Below are positions 62,219 to 64,000 of a stretch of 64,000 bases of DNA, piece after piece. The DNA lies in NCBI RefSeq assembly GCF_002933815.1, contig NZ_BEYR01000001.1:2411765-2475764 (forward strand). Reading direction: 5' to 3'. The stretch's first letter is position 1. Each line of letters begins with the position of its first letter. The position numbers were made by a program, and so were the translations under genes. This DNA is from Sphingobacterium sp. HMA12 (GTDB taxonomy: Bacteria; Bacteroidota; Bacteroidia; Sphingobacteriales; Sphingobacteriaceae). The notes under the pieces were generated by a model that saw only the letters and a program-made list of their open reading frames with translations, was not told the DNA's origin and ran no database searches.

Positions 62219-63193
62219 ATGAAGATATTTATAACGAAACGAATTCCACAAAAAGGTATAGATGTATTAAAAGCTGCCGGACACCAGGTCACAATACATG
62301 ACTCATCCATTCCGCTCTCTCCTACCGAACTTATTCATGCCGGACAACAGTGCGACTATATACTGAATGGCGGTATGCAAAAGTTTGATATGGACTTTTT
62401 CAAAAACTGTCCCAATCTTAAAGCACTATCCCTAATGAGTGTTGGTTATGATAATGTTGACATTTCCGCAGCAACTCAATACGGTATACCCGTGAGCAAC
62501 ACGCCAGGCGTACTGTCCGGAGCTACAGCTGATGTTGCCTTCCTGCTGATGCTAGCAGTTTCCAGAAAAGCTTTCTTTAACCATAAACAGATTCTTGGGG
62601 GACAATGGAAAGGTTTTGACCCAACTGCTCATTTGGGCATAGAACTCAACAATAAAACATTAGGTATCTATGGCCTCGGAAGAATTGGTTTCGAATTTGC
62701 CCGGAAAGCAAGAGCGGCGTATAACATGGAAATCATCTATTATAACCGTGGACGTAATCTGGAAGCCGAGCAGGTCCTAGGGGCAAGGTATGTCAACTTT
62801 GATGACCTATTAACCCAAAGCGACATCCTTTCCATTCATGCCGCACTTACTACGGAAACTGCCAATAGATTCAATCAGGATACATTTAAACGTATGAAAA
62901 ATACGGCAATTCTGGTCAACACTGCACGCGGAGGATTGGTGAAAGAAGAAGACTTAGTCAAGGCGCTGCGTGAGGGAGAGTTATGGGGAGCGGGACTCGA
63001 TGTCACAAACCCTGAACCCATGGCAGCAGACAACCCACTACTGAATCTTGAAAATGTCTGCATTCTACCGCATATCGGATCCGCAACTGTGGAAACCAGA
63101 GACAATATGGCCCTAATGGCGGCAAGCAATTTATTGGCAGCGATCAAAGGTGAAAAGATGCCACAAACTATAAATCCAGAAGTCTATCTATGA
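62219..63193 (+). CDS. D-isomer-specific 2-hydroxyacid dehydrogenase
   Basis: A 324-residue NAD(P)-dependent enzyme with the Rossmann motif GLGRIG, the catalytic Arg in NTARGG, Glu in VTNPEPM and His in LPHIGS. The sequence resembles glyoxylate/hydroxypyruvate reductases (GhrB-like) more than phosphoglycerate dehydrogenase, and it lacks the ACT domain of the latter. Its stop codon overlaps the start of a 50-residue gene. Confidence 0.9.
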   Translation: MKIFITKRIPQKGIDVLKAAGHQVTIHDSSIPLSPTELIHAGQQCDYILNGGMQKFDMDFFKNCPNLKALSLMSVGYDNVDISAATQYGIPVSNTPGVLSGATADVAFLLMLAVSRKAFFNHKQILGGQWKGFDPTAHLGIELNNKTLGIYGLGRIGFEFARKARAAYNMEIIYYNRGRNLEAEQVLGARYVNFDDLLTQSDILSIHAALTTETANRFNQDTFKRMKNTAILVNTARGGLVKEEDLVKALREGELWGAGLDVTNPEPMAADNPLLNLENVCILPHIGSATVETRDNMALMAASNLLAAIKGEKMPQTINPEVYL

Positions 63194-63342
63194 AACGACA
63201 TTTCTTTCAGTTCCTGAATAAGCTCAATAAAGCAATCCTTCCCAAATATGGGAAGCAGGATCCCTTGAAACTAAAAAAGTACCAACAGGCCATATTAGCC
63301 TACCGGTACTTTATTCTTATTCGTGCCCTGGCAGATGATTAA
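63190..63342 (+). CDS. Conserved-looking 50-residue basic protein
   Basis: A 50-codon frame whose ATG overlaps the TGA of the dehydrogenase (ATGA). The peptide is basic and helical in character: MKRHFFQFLNKLNKAILP, a Lys-rich middle with a GKQDPLKLKKYQQ stretch, and AILAYRYFILIRALADD at the end. I believe similar short proteins are common in Bacteroidota, but this is memory, not a search. It overlaps the convergent MscS gene by 4 bases. Function unknown. Confidence 0.6.
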   Translation: MKRHFFQFLNKLNKAILPKYGKQDPLKLKKYQQAILAYRYFILIRALADD

Positions 63343-64000
63343 ATATCTGTTTTGACTTGTTTTCCCTGATCGTTCCCATTAGAAATAATGCTGATCTGTG
63401 TTGGATTCGGAGCTACACTCATATCATTTCGTTCCAGTTCAAGCATAATTTTTTCCTGCATTGAATTCCTTGCCGGCCAATAATGCTCGCGCTTTGTCCA
63501 TGCTCTTACGGTCAACACAATAGCGCTCGTTCCCAGTTCTTTCACAAATACTGTCGGTTCGGGTGTAGTCAAAACGGTCTCATTCGAGCGAAGCACCCGA
63601 AGGATAATATCCTTTGCGTCCTTTATGTTCTTATCGTACGATATGCTTACAGTATATTCAAACATCCGTTGAACGATTTTTGTATAATTCTTGATCACCG
63701 AATTAGCTAATGGACCATTCGGACTAAAGATGCGCACGCCATCGTCACCAATCAATGTTGAATATAAAATATCAATCCGCTCGACAGTTCCGGCTGTACC
63801 ATTCGCACTTGAGATGTAGTCTCCTACTTCGAAAGGTCTAAACATCAGGATCAACACTCCACCGGCAAAGTTGCTTAGGCTTCCCTGAAGTGCCATACCG
63901 ACAGCCAAACCAAAGGCAGACAATGCCGCTATAAAGGAGGTCGTCTGGATGCCAATCTGACTGGCAACGGTCAACATCAACATTACCCACATCACAATTC
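63339..64000 (-). CDS. MscS-family mechanosensitive channel (partial, N-terminus beyond the window)
   Basis: The C-terminal 220 residues of an MscS-like channel. The pore helix FGLAVGMALQGSLSNFAGGVLILMFRPFEVGDYI is followed by the beta-domain (IFSPNGPLANSVIKNYT) and the C-terminal alpha/beta domain. The frame stays open to the right edge, so the start is outside the window. It should open on membrane tension to release solutes. The gene is convergent with the 50-residue gene. Confidence 0.9.
   Translation of the reverse strand, partial: IVMWVMLMLTVASQIGIQTTSFIAALSAFGLAVGMALQGSLSNFAGGVLILMFRPFEVGDYISSANGTAGTVERIDILYSTLIGDDGVRIFSPNGPLANSVIKNYTKIVQRMFEYTVSISYDKNIKDAKDIILRVLRSNETVLTTPEPTVFVKELGTSAIVLTVRAWTKREHYWPARNSMQEKIMLELERNDMSVAPNPTQISIISNGNDQGKQVKTDI

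Overview
The window reads as a chromosome segment from a Bacteroidota bacterium of the Sphingobacteriaceae, most like Sphingobacterium. The evidence is: promoters of the Bacteroidota type (TTG or TTTG, 19-20 nt, TAnnTTTG) before many genes; Bacteroidota-typical families (PUR/DUF3276, DUF3810, OmpP1/FadL-like, DUF4397-like lipoproteins, archaeal/eukaryotic-type ProS); an AT-rich genome with dense gene packing; and long A-run/T-run hairpin terminators between convergent genes. Genus assignment is an inference from overall protein character. I see no insertion sequence, integrase, CRISPR array, rRNA or prophage. This is mostly ordinary core chromosome.

Layout. 0-2.2 kb: ABC transporter operon with its own GntR-type repressor and a perfect inverted-repeat operator candidate. 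2.9-10 kb: leucine/isovalerate catabolism (acyl-CoA dehydrogenase, HMG-CoA lyase, a crotonase-fold protein, methylcrotonoyl-CoA carboxylase beta chain, acetoacetate-CoA ligase). 10-16 kb: PaaE-like reductase, Tat-exported superoxide dismutase, pyrE, Nudix, SDR, old yellow enzyme and VOC genes. 16-21 kb: rimP-nusA-infB behind a leader containing an intrinsic terminator. 21-25 kb: S24-type repressor divergent from a degenerate GIY-YIG-like protein, then PBP1A. 25-29 kb: rpoN and the agmatine-to-putrescine pair. 29-37 kb: DeoR regulator, proS, a Gly/Trp-rich lipoprotein beside a FadL-like porin, LysM protein, uridine kinase. 37-43 kb: purH, YkvA, lipoprotein, FtsB-like protein, lpxB. 43-50 kb: an HDAC-like deacetylase/NdpA-like nucleoid protein/DUF3810 operon, divergent from YceH-MFS-DUF72-lipoprotein. 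50-53 kb: eno and carA. 54-57 kb: obg, adk, three tRNA-Arg(ACG) genes, alpha/beta hydrolase. 57-64 kb: PUR protein, LiaF-like/LytS/LytTR envelope-stress module, serine hydrolase, 2-hydroxyacid dehydrogenase, a 50-residue protein and a truncated MscS channel.

The best candidates for something undescribed are regulatory. Three transcription units (carA, rimP-nusA-infB, and possibly adk-obg behind a tRNA) place an intrinsic terminator between an apparent promoter and the first protein gene. The carA leader also contains a 24-codon open frame, half branched-chain residues, that ends ten nucleotides before the terminator hairpin. Other points of interest are the GIY-YIG-like pseudoenzyme beside an autocleavable-type repressor, the deacetylase/nucleoid-protein operon, helically phased 11-bp repeats before obg, and two short proteins (44 and 50 aa). 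Everything here was read by eye; no homology search was run.
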